Of a DNA stretch of 64,000 bases, positions 17,140-25,668 are shown one piece after another. The position numbers and the translations under genes are program-made. Source of the stretch: Falsiroseomonas sp051859025 (GTDB taxonomy: Bacteria; Pseudomonadota; Alphaproteobacteria; Acetobacterales; Acetobacteraceae); assembly GCF_051859025.1 (NCBI RefSeq), contig NZ_JBHYGL010000039.1:62001-126000 (forward strand). Direction: 5' to 3'. Below the pieces are notes generated by a model that saw only the letters and a list, made by a program, of their open reading frames with translations, did no database searches and was not told where the DNA came from. How positions within the stretch are numbered: position 1 is the stretch's first letter; the number at the start of each line of letters is the position of its first letter.

Positions 17140-17784
17140 TCAGCTCTTCGCCGCTTCCACGGGCGGCGCCGGGCGCTGTTCCACCACCTGGTCGATCAGC
17201 CCGAAATCGCGGGCTTCCTCGGCCGTCATATAGGTGTCGCGCTCCATCTTCCGCTCGATCTCATCCAGCGCCTGGCCGGTGTGATGCACGTAGATCCGGT
17301 TGAGCCGTTCGCGGGTCTTCAAAATCTCCCGCGCCTGGATGGCGATGTCCGTCGCCTGCCCCTGCGCACCGCCGGAGGGCTGGTGGATCATCACCTGGCT
17401 GTTCGGCAGGGCGTAGCGCTTGCCCTTGGCGCCGGCCGTCAGCAGCAGGCTGCCGGCGGAGGCCGCCATGCCGATGCAAACGGTCGAAACCGGGCTGCGG
17501 ATGTACTGCATCGTGTCGTACATCGCGAGACCGGCCGTCACCACGCCGCCGGGGCTGTTGATGTAGAAGGCGATGTCCTTGTTCGGATTCTCGCTTTCCA
17601 GGAACAGCAGCTGCGCGCAGATCAGCGACGCCACCTGGTCGTAGATCGGCCCGGTGAGGAAGATGATCCGCTCCTTCAGCAGGCGCGAATAGATGTCATA
17701 GGCCCGCTCGCCCCGTGCCGTCTGCTCGACGACCATCGGGACGAGGGAGTTGTTGTAGATCTCGACCGGATCGCGGTCCCGCAT
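17140..17784 (-). CDS. clpP: ATP-dependent Clp protease proteolytic subunit ClpP
   Basis: Serine protease that forms the double heptameric chamber of Clp proteases, 214 residues. The catalytic triad is visible as Ser109 (GMAASAG), His134 (MIHQPSGG) and Asp183 (ERDTYM). The start at 17784 was chosen because AAAGGGA lies at a good distance upstream. An ATG five codons earlier (17799) directly abuts a perfect 8-bp hairpin at 17800-17818 and has no ribosome-binding site. It follows tig and precedes clpX, the standard order, and has a candidate heat-shock promoter about 180 bp upstream. Confidence 0.98.
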   Translation of the reverse strand: MRDRDPVEIYNNSLVPMVVEQTARGERAYDIYSRLLKERIIFLTGPIYDQVASLICAQLLFLESENPNKDIAFYINSPGGVVTAGLAMYDTMQYIRSPVSTVCIGMAASAGSLLLTAGAKGKRYALPNSQVMIHQPSGGAQGQATDIAIQAREILKTRERLNRIYVHHTGQALDEIERKMERDTYMTAEEARDFGLIDQVVEQRPAPPVEAAKS

Positions 17785-17966
17785 GGTGGTCCCTTTCATG
17801 CCCCGCCGCCGGCGGGGCTGCAGCCAACGGAACGACCCCTGGTGCGGCCGGTCCTCGAAGGCGATTCTCTACGATTGATATTAATGTGGGGAAACCAGGG
17901 CGACGCGCAAAGCCCCCCTGTTGCTGCATTTCCCCAACCAATCCCCCGCATCATCCAGGCGGCGGC

Positions 17967-17995
17967 AGATGGGATGCGCCCCACCACGACGCAAG
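17967..17995 (-). promoter_or_regulatory. Candidate RpoH (sigma-32) promoter of clpP
   Basis: The minus strand carries CTTG (17995-17992), an 18-base spacer and CCCATCT (17973-17967), identical in core elements and spacing to the site upstream of lon. It lies in the roughly 330-bp tig-clpP gap, just after the tig terminator, and would give a leader of about 175 nt. The rest of this gap holds an AT-rich patch at 17872-17889 and the hairpin at 17800-17818, and I see no gene in it. Confidence 0.6.
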
Positions 17996-18011
17996 CGCAC
18001 CCAAAGCAAGC

Positions 18012-18041
18012 GGGGTCGGCACCCGCCAAGGCGCCGACCCC
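18012..18041 (-). terminator. Terminator-like hairpin after tig
   Basis: GGGGTCGGC and GCCGACCCC form a perfect 9-bp stem about 70 bp after the tig stop, followed on the minus strand by GCTTGCTTTGG. The T content after the stem is modest, so termination may be incomplete. It sits directly upstream of the candidate clpP heat-shock promoter. Confidence 0.6.
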
Positions 18042-18111
18042 GTTCATGCCCAAGGCCCCGCGATACGCCCCGAAGGGCGCATCCCGCGGCCGATGCGGGG
18101 GGCTGGCCCGG

Positions 18112-19458
18112 TCAGGCCGCCTCCGCCGCCTGCGCGGTCAGTTCCGCCGGGGTGATCGTCGTCTCCGTCACCTTGGCCAGTTCCAGCACGAAATCGACCA
18201 CCTTCTCCTCGAAGATCGGCGCGCGGAGATTCTCGACCGCCTGCGGATTCTTCTGGAAGAACTCGATGACCTGCTTCTCCTGCCCCGGGTAGCGGGAGGC
18301 TTCCTGGCGCATCGCGGCGCCCAGTTCCTCATTCGTCACCTGGATGCTGTTGGTCCGGCCGATCTCGCTCAGCAGCAGGCCGAGGCGGATGCGGCGCTCC
18401 GCGATGGCGCGGTAATCGGCCTTCAGCGTGTCCTCGTCCTTGCCCTGGTCGTCGGCGTCCAGCTTGCCGGCCTTCAAATCCTGCTCGACGCGCTGCCAGA
18501 TCTGGGCGAATTCGCCATCGACCATGCCGGCCGGCACCTCGAAGCTCGCGCGCTCCGCCAGCGCGTCCAGCAGCTGGCGCTTCACCTTCATCCGCGCCAG
18601 CGAATCGTATTCGCGCTGCAGGTTCTCGGTCACCGTCTTGCGCAGGGCGGCCACGTCCTCCAGCCCCAGGCGCTTGGCGAACTCATCGTCCACCGCGGGC
18701 AGCGCCTTGGTCTTCAGGGACTTGGCCGTGATGGCGAAGACCGCGTCCTTGCCGGCCAGCTCGGCCGATCCGTATTCCGCGGGGAAGCTGACGGAAATAT
18801 CCTTCTTCTCGCCGGGGCTCATGCCTTCCAGCTGCTCGGTGAAGCCGGGGATGAAGCCATCGCCAGCGACTTCGATCGGCATGTCGGCGGCGGTGCCGCC
18901 CGGGAAGGGCTCGGCCAGGCTGCCATCCTCGTTCTTCAGGCGGCCTTCGAAGTCGCAGACCAGCACTTCGCCCTTCGCGGCCGGGCGGGCTTCCGCCACG
19001 TCCTCGGTGGTGGCGAGGCGCGAGCGCATCGTGTCGAGGAAGCCGTCCACTTCCGCGTCGCCCGGCACGGCCTTCTGCCGGTCCAGCGCGATGCCGGCGA
19101 AATCGGGCATCGGGATCTCGGGCAGCAGTTCCAGCTCGACCTTGTATTCCAGGTCGGCGCCGTCGCTGTAGTTCACCAGGTCGACCTTGGGCTGCATCGC
19201 CGGGCGCAGGCCGCGCTCCGTCAGCAGCAGGCGCATGGATTCGTCGACCGACTGCTCCAGCACCTCGCCGGCCACGGCGCTGCCATAGCGCTGCTTGACC
19301 ACGGCGGCCGGCACCTTGCCGGGGCGGAAGCCGGGCAGGCGCAGGTCGGCGCCCAGTTCCTTCAGCCGCTTGTCACGGCGCTCCGCCAGGCTCGCCGCCG
19401 GAACGACGACCTGGAACGCCCTTTTCAGCCCCTCTGCGGGAAGCTCGGTGACCTGCAT
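18112..19458 (-). CDS. tig: Trigger factor (ribosome-associated chaperone)
   Basis: Peptidyl-prolyl isomerase and chaperone that binds nascent chains at the ribosome exit, 448 residues. The N-terminal ribosome-binding domain starts MQVTELPAEGLKRAFQVVVPAASL and contains the signature GFRPGKVPAAVVKQRYG. The central FKBP-type domain includes VLVCDFEGRLKNEDGSL and KKDISVSFPAEYGSAELAGKDAVF. The C-terminal part is the helical chaperone arm. It has an AAGAAGG ribosome-binding site and heads the tig-clpP-clpX-lon series. Confidence 0.97.
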   Translation of the reverse strand: MQVTELPAEGLKRAFQVVVPAASLAERRDKRLKELGADLRLPGFRPGKVPAAVVKQRYGSAVAGEVLEQSVDESMRLLLTERGLRPAMQPKVDLVNYSDGADLEYKVELELLPEIPMPDFAGIALDRQKAVPGDAEVDGFLDTMRSRLATTEDVAEARPAAKGEVLVCDFEGRLKNEDGSLAEPFPGGTAADMPIEVAGDGFIPGFTEQLEGMSPGEKKDISVSFPAEYGSAELAGKDAVFAITAKSLKTKALPAVDDEFAKRLGLEDVAALRKTVTENLQREYDSLARMKVKRQLLDALAERASFEVPAGMVDGEFAQIWQRVEQDLKAGKLDADDQGKDEDTLKADYRAIAERRIRLGLLLSEIGRTNSIQVTNEELGAAMRQEASRYPGQEKQVIEFFQKNPQAVENLRAPIFEEKVVDFVLELAKVTETTITPAELTAQAAEAA

Positions 19459-19571
19459 TTCGGACCTTCTTTATCCTGAGGGCGCTCCGGGGCAGTGGTG
19501 GCCCGGTTGCGCGGCACGCTGGAAGCCCGCCCCCCTAGCGGCTTGGGGGCGCGGCGGCAATGGGGGGACCA

Positions 19572-19652
19572 TGCGGGCGGAGGGACTCGAACCCCCATGG
19601 CTTGCGCCACTGGAACCTAAATCCAGCGTGTCTACCGTTCCACCACGCCCGC
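19572..19652 (-). tRNA. tRNA-Leu (anticodon TAG)
   Basis: The minus strand gives acceptor GCGGGCG with CGCCCGC, the anticodon stem-loop CTGGA-TTTAGGT-TCCAG with anticodon TAG, a long variable arm TGGCGCAAGCCA typical of Leu tRNAs, and T arm GGGGG-TTCGAGT-CCCTC. The discriminator is A and CCA is not encoded. It lies 113 bp upstream of tig on the same strand. Confidence 0.96.
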
Positions 19653-19727
19653 GCAGGCCGCTGGATACAGCGCCGCAGCCCCTTCCCGCTACCCCCCCCG
19701 ATCAGCCCCCCGATCAGCTTCCCCCGG

Positions 19728-20897
19728 TCAGCTTGCCGGCCGACGGAAGACGAACAGATTGCTCAGCCAGCTGACCGTATCGGCGGCGACCACATGCGTG
19801 TCCTCCCGTACCTCCAGCACCTCCAGCCCGGCCTCCCGCGCCAGGGCGAAGATGGCGGGCTGGGGCAGGATATGGACCTCCATCCCCGGAGGATCCGTCG
19901 CGGCGGCCAGGTAGTCGTCGATCGAGAAGGCGTAGCCGACCCTGTGGGTCGCCATCTGGAACATCGCCACCCCGCCCGGCCGCAGCCCGACGAAGGCGAT
20001 CGCCAGCAACCGCGCCGCGACGGGCGGCGGGTTGTGCTGCAACACCATTCGGCTGAACCAGAAATCCCATTCCATCCCCGGCGGCATCGGCGCGGCCGGC
20101 GTGCTGCGATGCCAGGCGACATTGTCCACGATCCGCGCCGCCGCCTGTTCCGCCGCCAACGCCAGATGGGGGGCGGAGATGTCGCAGCCCATCACCCCGT
20201 CGAACAGCCGGGCCAGCGCCAGGGTCGCGCGCCCCACGCCGCAGCCGAACTCGATGGCCTGCGGCAGCGCTTCGGGCGCGATGCCATGCCGTGTCAGCAC
20301 GGCCTCCACCATCCGCGAATCGTCCAGGCCGGTGGCGTAGAAGGCGTCGATGCTCCGCCCGATGGCGTCCGGGCGGAAGCGGTCCTGCGTCAGCACCGAC
20401 CAGTGCGGCGCCTCCCGTCCCACGGCATCCCAGTAGCGGCCCGTCCGCTCCAGCATCGCCTGCATCTGCGCCGCGCTGGCGGCGGTCTCGATCGCGAGGC
20501 CCGGCGCGCCGATCGGCAGGCGTGGTTCCACCCGCTGGCCGACCCGCGCCCGGTATTCATCCGAATGCAGGAAGCGCGTCACCAATTCGCCAGCGGTGCC
20601 GGCCTGGGCCAGATGGCGTTCGAGGACGCCGTCATTCTCCGGCTCCCGCCCCAGGAACATGCGGTAGCAGGCACGCACGTCATCGGGCGTCGCCGCGATG
20701 GCGCCCGTGCCCGGCCGCTGGGGCCGCGCCGCCCGGGGAGGCTTCGTCACCGACGGTGCCGGCGGGGCAGCGGCGGCAACGACGGAAGGCTGCACCGGAG
20801 CGACTGCCACGCGCGCCATACCCGCCGCCGGCCGGACCGCCGCCGGGATCGGCCGCACCACCGCCGGCCGCGCCGGCTTCGTCCCATCCCCGCTCAT
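19728..20897 (-). CDS. SAM-dependent methyltransferase with N-terminal DUF4214-like segment
   Basis: Predicted class I methyltransferase (389 residues). An Ala/Pro-rich, probably disordered N-terminus spans about residues 1-70. A DUF4214-like helical segment (ACYRMFLGREPENDGVLERHLAQAGTAGELVTRFLHSDEYRAR, about 76-118) follows. The methyltransferase fold has motif I EFGCGVGR at about 216-223 and an acidic residue in GCDIS. DUF4214 is common in surface or glycan-related proteins, so a glycan or surface target is possible but unproven. The ATG overlaps the stop of the preceding ThDP enzyme gene (ATGA), so the two are co-translated. The substrate is unknown. Confidence 0.8.
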   Translation of the reverse strand: MSGDGTKPARPAVVRPIPAAVRPAAGMARVAVAPVQPSVVAAAAPPAPSVTKPPRAARPQRPGTGAIAATPDDVRACYRMFLGREPENDGVLERHLAQAGTAGELVTRFLHSDEYRARVGQRVEPRLPIGAPGLAIETAASAAQMQAMLERTGRYWDAVGREAPHWSVLTQDRFRPDAIGRSIDAFYATGLDDSRMVEAVLTRHGIAPEALPQAIEFGCGVGRATLALARLFDGVMGCDISAPHLALAAEQAAARIVDNVAWHRSTPAAPMPPGMEWDFWFSRMVLQHNPPPVAARLLAIAFVGLRPGGVAMFQMATHRVGYAFSIDDYLAAATDPPGMEVHILPQPAIFALAREAGLEVLEVREDTHVVAADTVSWLSNLFVFRRPAS

Positions 20898-23299
20898 CGG
20901 CCGATTCGTCCCTTCGCATCCGGGCCCAGCAGAGCCGCCGCGCAGGCATCCAGGATGGCATCCGACCCCAGCCCATAGGCCGCGTAGAGGTCCGGGATAT
21001 CCCCCGCCTGCCCGAATCGATCGACGCCGAGCGGCACCACGCGCTGCCCCCGCACCCCGCCCAGCCAGGAATGCGCCGCCGGATGCCCGTCCAGTATCGT
21101 GACCAGCGCCGCATCGCGCGCCAGCGGCGCCAGCAGCCGCTCCACTGCGCTCTCCCCCCCGCCGCGGCGGGATGCCAGCCACCCCTGGTGCAGCCGGTCG
21201 GGGGAGGTGATGGCCATCAGCCCCGCGCCAGGCACATCCTCCCGCACCGCCTCGAAGGCTTCCAGCGCCTCCGGCGCCACCGGCCCCTGGTAGCAGATCG
21301 CGAGTTCGGCGCCCGGCGCCGGCGGCACCACCCAGTAGCCGCCCGCGATCGCGCCTTCCGCATCCAGCTTCCGGTCCGGCTGAGCCAGCCCGCGCGTGGA
21401 CAGCCGCAGCCAGACGGCGCTGCCATCGGGCTTCTGCATGTGGTCGAAGGCGAAGCGCATCAGCACAGCAAGCTCATCGGCATAGGCGGGCTCGAAGGCC
21501 ACCAGCCGGTCCTGCGCCATGCCGATCAGCGGCGTGTTGATGGATTGGTGCTGCCCCCCTTCCGGCGCCAGAGTCAGGCCGGATGGCGTGGAGACCAGCA
21601 GGAACCGCGCATCCTGGTAGCAGCCATAGATCAGCGCATCGAGGCCGCGGTTCACGAAGGGGTCGTACACCGTCCCGATCGGCAGCAGCCTGGCCCCGTT
21701 CAGCGAATGGCTCAGCCCCAGCGCGCCCAGCAGCAGAAACAGGTTCTGCTCCGCGATGCCGAGCTCGATATGCTGCCCCTCCGGCCCCATGCCCCAGCGC
21801 TGCGCGGATGCCAGCTTGGCGTCGCGGAACACGTCGTTCTTGAGGTGCCGGTCGAAGATGCCGCGCCGGTTCACCCAGGGGCCGAGATTGGTGGAGACCG
21901 TCACATCCGGGCTGGTGGTGACGATCCGCTCCGCCAGCGGCGCGAACTCCCCGTGCCCGCGGCCGATCTCGGCCAGGATCTCCCCGAAGGCGGCCTGGGT
22001 GGACATCATCCGGCCCGGCGGGATGCGCGGCGATGGCAGGGCGGCCGGCACGGGCACGGTCGGCGCGGACAGGGCACGGCCTTCCGGTGCGATGGGCGTC
22101 GCGAAGGGGACCGCGGCCAGGAAGGCCTCGACCTCCTGCGCCGGGACCTCCAGCCCCTCGAACCGGTCCCATTCATGGCCGTCGCGGATGCCCATGGCGA
22201 TCTTGAAGGCCGCCATCTGCTCCTTCGTCATCAGCCCGGCATGGTTGTCCTTGTGCCCCGCGAAGGGCAGGCCCATGCCCTTGATGGTGTAGGCGATGAA
22301 GCAGGTGGGCTGGTCGCCCGCCGCGTCCTGCGCGCGGAAGGCTTCCGTCAGCGTCTCGATGTCATGGCCGCCGAGATTGGTCATCAGCGCGGCCAGCTCA
22401 TCGTCGCTCAGCGGATCGATGATGGCCCGCACCCCCGGCACCCGGCCGAGATCCGCCAGCACCGCGTTGCGCCAGGCGGGGCCGCCCTGGAAGGTCAGCG
22501 CGGCATAGAGGCTGTTGGGGCAGTCATCGATCCAGCGGCGCAGATGGTCGCCATCCTCCCGCGCGAAGGCGGCTTCCAGCCGGCGGCCGTATTTCAGGGT
22601 GACGACGTTCCACCCCATGTCGCGGAACAGGCCCTCGATCCGGCCGAACAGTCGGTCCGGCACCACGCTGTCCAGGCTCTGGCGGTTGTAGTCCACCACC
22701 CACCAGACATCGCGGACATCGTGCTTCCAGCCCTCCAGCAGGGCCTCGTAGATGTTGCCCTCATCCAGCTCCGCATCGCCCACCACGGCCACATGCCGCC
22801 CGCGCGCGATCTCCGGCCGGCCGAGCCCATGCAGGCGCACGTAATCCTGCACCAGCGACCCGAAGGTGGTCAGCGCCACGCCCAGGCCCACGGAGCCGGT
22901 GGAGAAATCGACCTCAGCCCCATCCTTCACCCGGGACGGATAGGGCTGGATGCCACCGAATTCCCGCAAGGTCGCCAGCTTCTCCCGCTGCTGGCGCCCG
23001 AACAAATAGTTGATGGCGTGGAAGACCGGTCCCGCATGGGGCTTCACCGCGACGCGATCCTGCGGCCGCAGCACCTCGAAATACAGCGCGGCAAGGATGG
23101 AGACGGAGGAAGCGCAGGAGGCCTGGTGCCCGCCCACCTTCAGCCCGTCCCGGTTCGGTCGGATGTGGTTGGCGTTGTGGATCATCCAGGCGGAAAGCCA
23201 GAGCAGCTTGCGCTCCAGCTGGTGCAGCACGCGCAGCCGGTGCGATTCCCGGTGGAGCGCATCCTCGGTCGCCTGGCGGATCGGGCGTTCGGCGGTCAT
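20894..23299 (-). CDS. AceE/transketolase-like thiamine diphosphate enzyme
   Basis: ThDP-dependent enzyme of the transketolase superfamily, 801 residues. It resembles the homodimeric pyruvate dehydrogenase E1 (AceE) more than transketolase. Features include HIRPNRDGLKVGGHQASCASSVSILAALYFEVLRPQDRVAVKPHAGP, the ThDP motif GDAELDEGN at residues 174-182 with Asn205 (VVDYNRQSLD), and QHIELGIAEQNLFLLLGALG in the pyrimidine domain. It is about 90 residues shorter than classical AceE, and no E2 or E3 gene is nearby, so its substrate is uncertain. The start at 23299 has an AGGAGG site. The upstream in-frame start lacks one. Confidence 0.85.
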   Translation of the reverse strand: MTAERPIRQATEDALHRESHRLRVLHQLERKLLWLSAWMIHNANHIRPNRDGLKVGGHQASCASSVSILAALYFEVLRPQDRVAVKPHAGPVFHAINYLFGRQQREKLATLREFGGIQPYPSRVKDGAEVDFSTGSVGLGVALTTFGSLVQDYVRLHGLGRPEIARGRHVAVVGDAELDEGNIYEALLEGWKHDVRDVWWVVDYNRQSLDSVVPDRLFGRIEGLFRDMGWNVVTLKYGRRLEAAFAREDGDHLRRWIDDCPNSLYAALTFQGGPAWRNAVLADLGRVPGVRAIIDPLSDDELAALMTNLGGHDIETLTEAFRAQDAAGDQPTCFIAYTIKGMGLPFAGHKDNHAGLMTKEQMAAFKIAMGIRDGHEWDRFEGLEVPAQEVEAFLAAVPFATPIAPEGRALSAPTVPVPAALPSPRIPPGRMMSTQAAFGEILAEIGRGHGEFAPLAERIVTTSPDVTVSTNLGPWVNRRGIFDRHLKNDVFRDAKLASAQRWGMGPEGQHIELGIAEQNLFLLLGALGLSHSLNGARLLPIGTVYDPFVNRGLDALIYGCYQDARFLLVSTPSGLTLAPEGGQHQSINTPLIGMAQDRLVAFEPAYADELAVLMRFAFDHMQKPDGSAVWLRLSTRGLAQPDRKLDAEGAIAGGYWVVPPAPGAELAICYQGPVAPEALEAFEAVREDVPGAGLMAITSPDRLHQGWLASRRGGGESAVERLLAPLARDAALVTILDGHPAAHSWLGGVRGQRVVPLGVDRFGQAGDIPDLYAAYGLGSDAILDACAAALLGPDAKGRIGR

Positions 23300-23359
23300 C
23301 GGCGCCTCCTCTGGGTCTTGTCGCAAAGATAGGGACTGACGGCGATCAAGCGAAGCACC

Positions 23360-24562
23360 TCAGCGCGGTGCCCGCCACCAGCGCCAGGTGAGCGCCAGGG
23401 CCACCAGACCCTCCACCCCCATCAGCGCCGTGGCCGCCGGCGCGCCGATCCAGTCCGCCATCAGGCCCAGATGGAGAAAACCCAGCAGCCCGAGCCCGAC
23501 GCAGACCGACAGCACGCCGAGCGCCCGGCTGCGTTCCTCCGCCGGCATGGCGATATAGACCAGCGTGGCCTGCATGGTGGCGAAGCCCGCGCCACCGGCC
23601 CCCATCACCACCAAGGCGAGCCCCGCCGGCACCACCCCTGGCGCCAGCGCGAAGGCCGTCGCCATCCCGCAATAGAGCGCACAGCCCCCGATATAGACCG
23701 GGCGATACCAATGCGCCGGCGCCCGCGCGGCCAGCACCATCGCGGCGATGAAGGCGCCCACGCCATCCATGCTGGCCAGCAGCCCGACGCCATCCGGGCC
23801 GAGCCCCAGCGTCCCCGCGCCAATCACCGGGACCATCGAATTCGCTGGCCAGCCGAACAGGTTGTAGATGATCGTTACGATCAGCACGCCCCGCATCCCA
23901 GGCTGGCGCAGCACCAGGGCGAAACTCTCCCGCGTGTCGCGAATGACGGAAAGCGGCCGTTGCGTGACCGTGCTGCGGTGCCGGATGCGCAGCGCCGCGA
24001 TACCCGCCAGCAGGTACAGCACCAGGGACAGCAGGAAGGCCGCCATCGGTCCCTGCGCCGCCAGCAACGCGCCCCCCAGCGCCGGCCCCGCCACCCGGCT
24101 GGCATTGTTCGCCACGACATCGAGGGACATGGCCGATGCCATGCGCGTGGTGCCGACGATCTCCCCCAGCATCATCCGCCGCACCGGATTGTCGCTGGCC
24201 CAGGCGATACCGGAGATGAAGGCCGCCAGGCCCAGCAGCCAGACCGGCGGCTGCCCGATCAGCGATGCCGCCACCAGCCCCGCCGCCACCAGCGCCTGGC
24301 ATCCCACCACAGCCACCAGCGCGTGCCGCCGCTGCACCCGGTCCGCCGCCACGCCCAGCGTCGCGCCGAACAGCCCCATCGGCAGCAGCCGCACCAGCGT
24401 CATGGAGGCAACGAGGAAGGGCGATTGCGTCTGGTCGTAGACCATGATGGCGATGACCAGCATCTCCAGCCACCGCGCGATGGAGATGAAGGTGCCGACA
24501 AGCCAGATGCGCCGGAAATCCGGCACCCCCAGCACCCCTGTCGTTGTCACTCCTTGGAACAA
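23360..24562 (-). CDS. MFS transporter, EntS-like
   Basis: Major facilitator superfamily membrane protein with 400 residues and about 12 predicted helices. The N-terminal half has the loop motif GVAADRVQRRHAL after helix 2. It resembles the drug/siderophore-exporter MFS subgroup (EntS/DUF894-like), and exporter function is inferred from family only. Its start overlaps by 16 bp the end of the upstream secreted-protein gene, so they may be co-transcribed. No substrate can be deduced from neighbours. Confidence 0.85.
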   Translation of the reverse strand: MFQGVTTTGVLGVPDFRRIWLVGTFISIARWLEMLVIAIMVYDQTQSPFLVASMTLVRLLPMGLFGATLGVAADRVQRRHALVAVVGCQALVAAGLVAASLIGQPPVWLLGLAAFISGIAWASDNPVRRMMLGEIVGTTRMASAMSLDVVANNASRVAGPALGGALLAAQGPMAAFLLSLVLYLLAGIAALRIRHRSTVTQRPLSVIRDTRESFALVLRQPGMRGVLIVTIIYNLFGWPANSMVPVIGAGTLGLGPDGVGLLASMDGVGAFIAAMVLAARAPAHWYRPVYIGGCALYCGMATAFALAPGVVPAGLALVVMGAGGAGFATMQATLVYIAMPAEERSRALGVLSVCVGLGLLGFLHLGLMADWIGAPAATALMGVEGLVALALTWRWWRAPR

Positions 24563-25119
24563 GGCGGACCCGGCGTTGTTGGAACGATCCTCGCAGGGGA
24601 TTCCGCAAGTCTCAATCCACCGGGCTGCGCGCTGGGCGCGGGGCGCTCAGGCCCCTGGCGCATCGCGCCGCCCAGGGACCGGGCGCCTTCGCCCGTAGCG
24701 CGGTGGCGAGCAGGGCGCACAGCCGGCTGGCGCGCAACGGTCACGCCAGCCACCGCCGGCAGCGCCTCCCCGGCACCGATCACGACCAGGATGCCGCCAT
24801 CCCGCCGCAGCCCCGGCAGCACCGGCTCCGTCCACTCGGATGCCTTGCTGGCCTCCTCCTCCGCGGCGCCCGCCCCGGTGAGCAGCGTCGCCAGCCTCTC
24901 CCGCAACCCGGGGGGCCAATCGGGCGAGGGTGCCAGCACCACCGTGGCATCGCCGGCCAGCCAACCCGGCGGCCTGGCCACCAGGCCGGCCGGCGCAGCA
25001 TCGGCGGCGGCGGGCCACAGCGCTTCCTTCACCGGGAAGCCATCCATCACGCTCGCCCGGCAGAGGCCGGATGCGGCCATCACAGCCAGTACTGGCACCA
25101 GCCGCCACCGCCCCGCCAC
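24547..25119 (-). CDS. Hypothetical exported protein
   Basis: I do not recognise this 190-residue protein. It begins with a basic, hydrophobic signal-like sequence (MAGRWRLVPVLAVMAASGLCRAS), followed by an Ala/Pro/Gly-rich domain. A predicted core includes DATVVLAPSPDWPPGLRERLATLLTGAGAAEEEASKASEWTEPVLPGLRRDGGILVVIGAG. The last 60 residues are Pro/Arg-rich and overlap the MFS gene start. It may act in the periplasm with the MFS transporter or the neighbouring secreted protein. A wrong frame at the C-terminus cannot be excluded. Confidence 0.5.
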   Translation of the reverse strand: MAGRWRLVPVLAVMAASGLCRASVMDGFPVKEALWPAAADAAPAGLVARPPGWLAGDATVVLAPSPDWPPGLRERLATLLTGAGAAEEEASKASEWTEPVLPGLRRDGGILVVIGAGEALPAVAGVTVARQPAVRPARHRATGEGARSLGGAMRQGPERPAPSAQPGGLRLAESPARIVPTTPGPPCSKE

Positions 25120-25206
25120 CCGCTACCTCCGCCCCGCCGATGCCGGGTAGAGACTGGCGAAGGGGCGGGGCCGCGGTCCTGAAGCCGGGGGGATGCCGGG
25201 GCGAAA

Positions 25207-25668
25207 TCAGTCCGGGGTGGAGGTCACGCGAAAGACGCCCATCGGCGGGCCCGGCGGCCTGGCGACAAGGTTATGCGCCGGCGCGCCGCCGGGCTGTTCC
25301 AGCCAGTAGAGCGTCGCCGTCCGCGCCCCTCGCCCGGCGGGCCCGATGATGACCCGCATCGCCGCGGGTTCATGGGGGTCTGTCAGCGTCCGCACCGCCC
25401 GGCCCGGCAGGTCCGGCACGATGTGCACCAGCAGGGCGCCCGATACCCGCCCCACCGCCAGAAGCGTGTCCAATTCCTGGCCGCCGGCCCGCATCCTCGC
25501 CGGTGCCAGGCAGGGCGCGGGCAGCGGGCAGCGCAGCGTGCCGATCTCGGCGAAGGAACCGTCCTCCGCCCGCTGCTCCACCACCACGCGCACCGGCCCC
25601 GCCTCCTGCGCCGCCGCGCCGCCCGCAGCCATCATCACCGCCACCGCGGCGCCGACGAGAACCCTCAC
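25207..25668 (-). CDS. Hypothetical secreted protein coupled to malonyl-CoA decarboxylase
   Basis: A 153-residue protein with a clear signal peptide and Ala-X-Ala cleavage site (MRVLVGAAVAVMMAAGGAAAQ). The mature part resembles invasion-associated-locus-B-like periplasmic proteins only loosely (RVVVEQRAEDGSFAEIGTLRCPLPAPCLAPARM, two cysteines that could pair), and I do not assign it to that family with confidence. Its ATG overlaps the stop of the malonyl-CoA decarboxylase gene, so it is translated from the same transcript. The function is unknown. Confidence 0.65.
   Translation of the reverse strand: MRVLVGAAVAVMMAAGGAAAQEAGPVRVVVEQRAEDGSFAEIGTLRCPLPAPCLAPARMRAGGQELDTLLAVGRVSGALLVHIVPDLPGRAVRTLTDPHEPAAMRVIIGPAGRGARTATLYWLEQPGGAPAHNLVARPPGPPMGVFRVTSTPD

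Noticed and set aside
20291..23332. Plus-strand open frame of 1013 codons opposite the AceE-like gene
   Set aside because: Pro/Arg/His-rich shadow with no signal peptide or domain. The minus-strand gene has a clear ThDP motif and ribosome-binding site.
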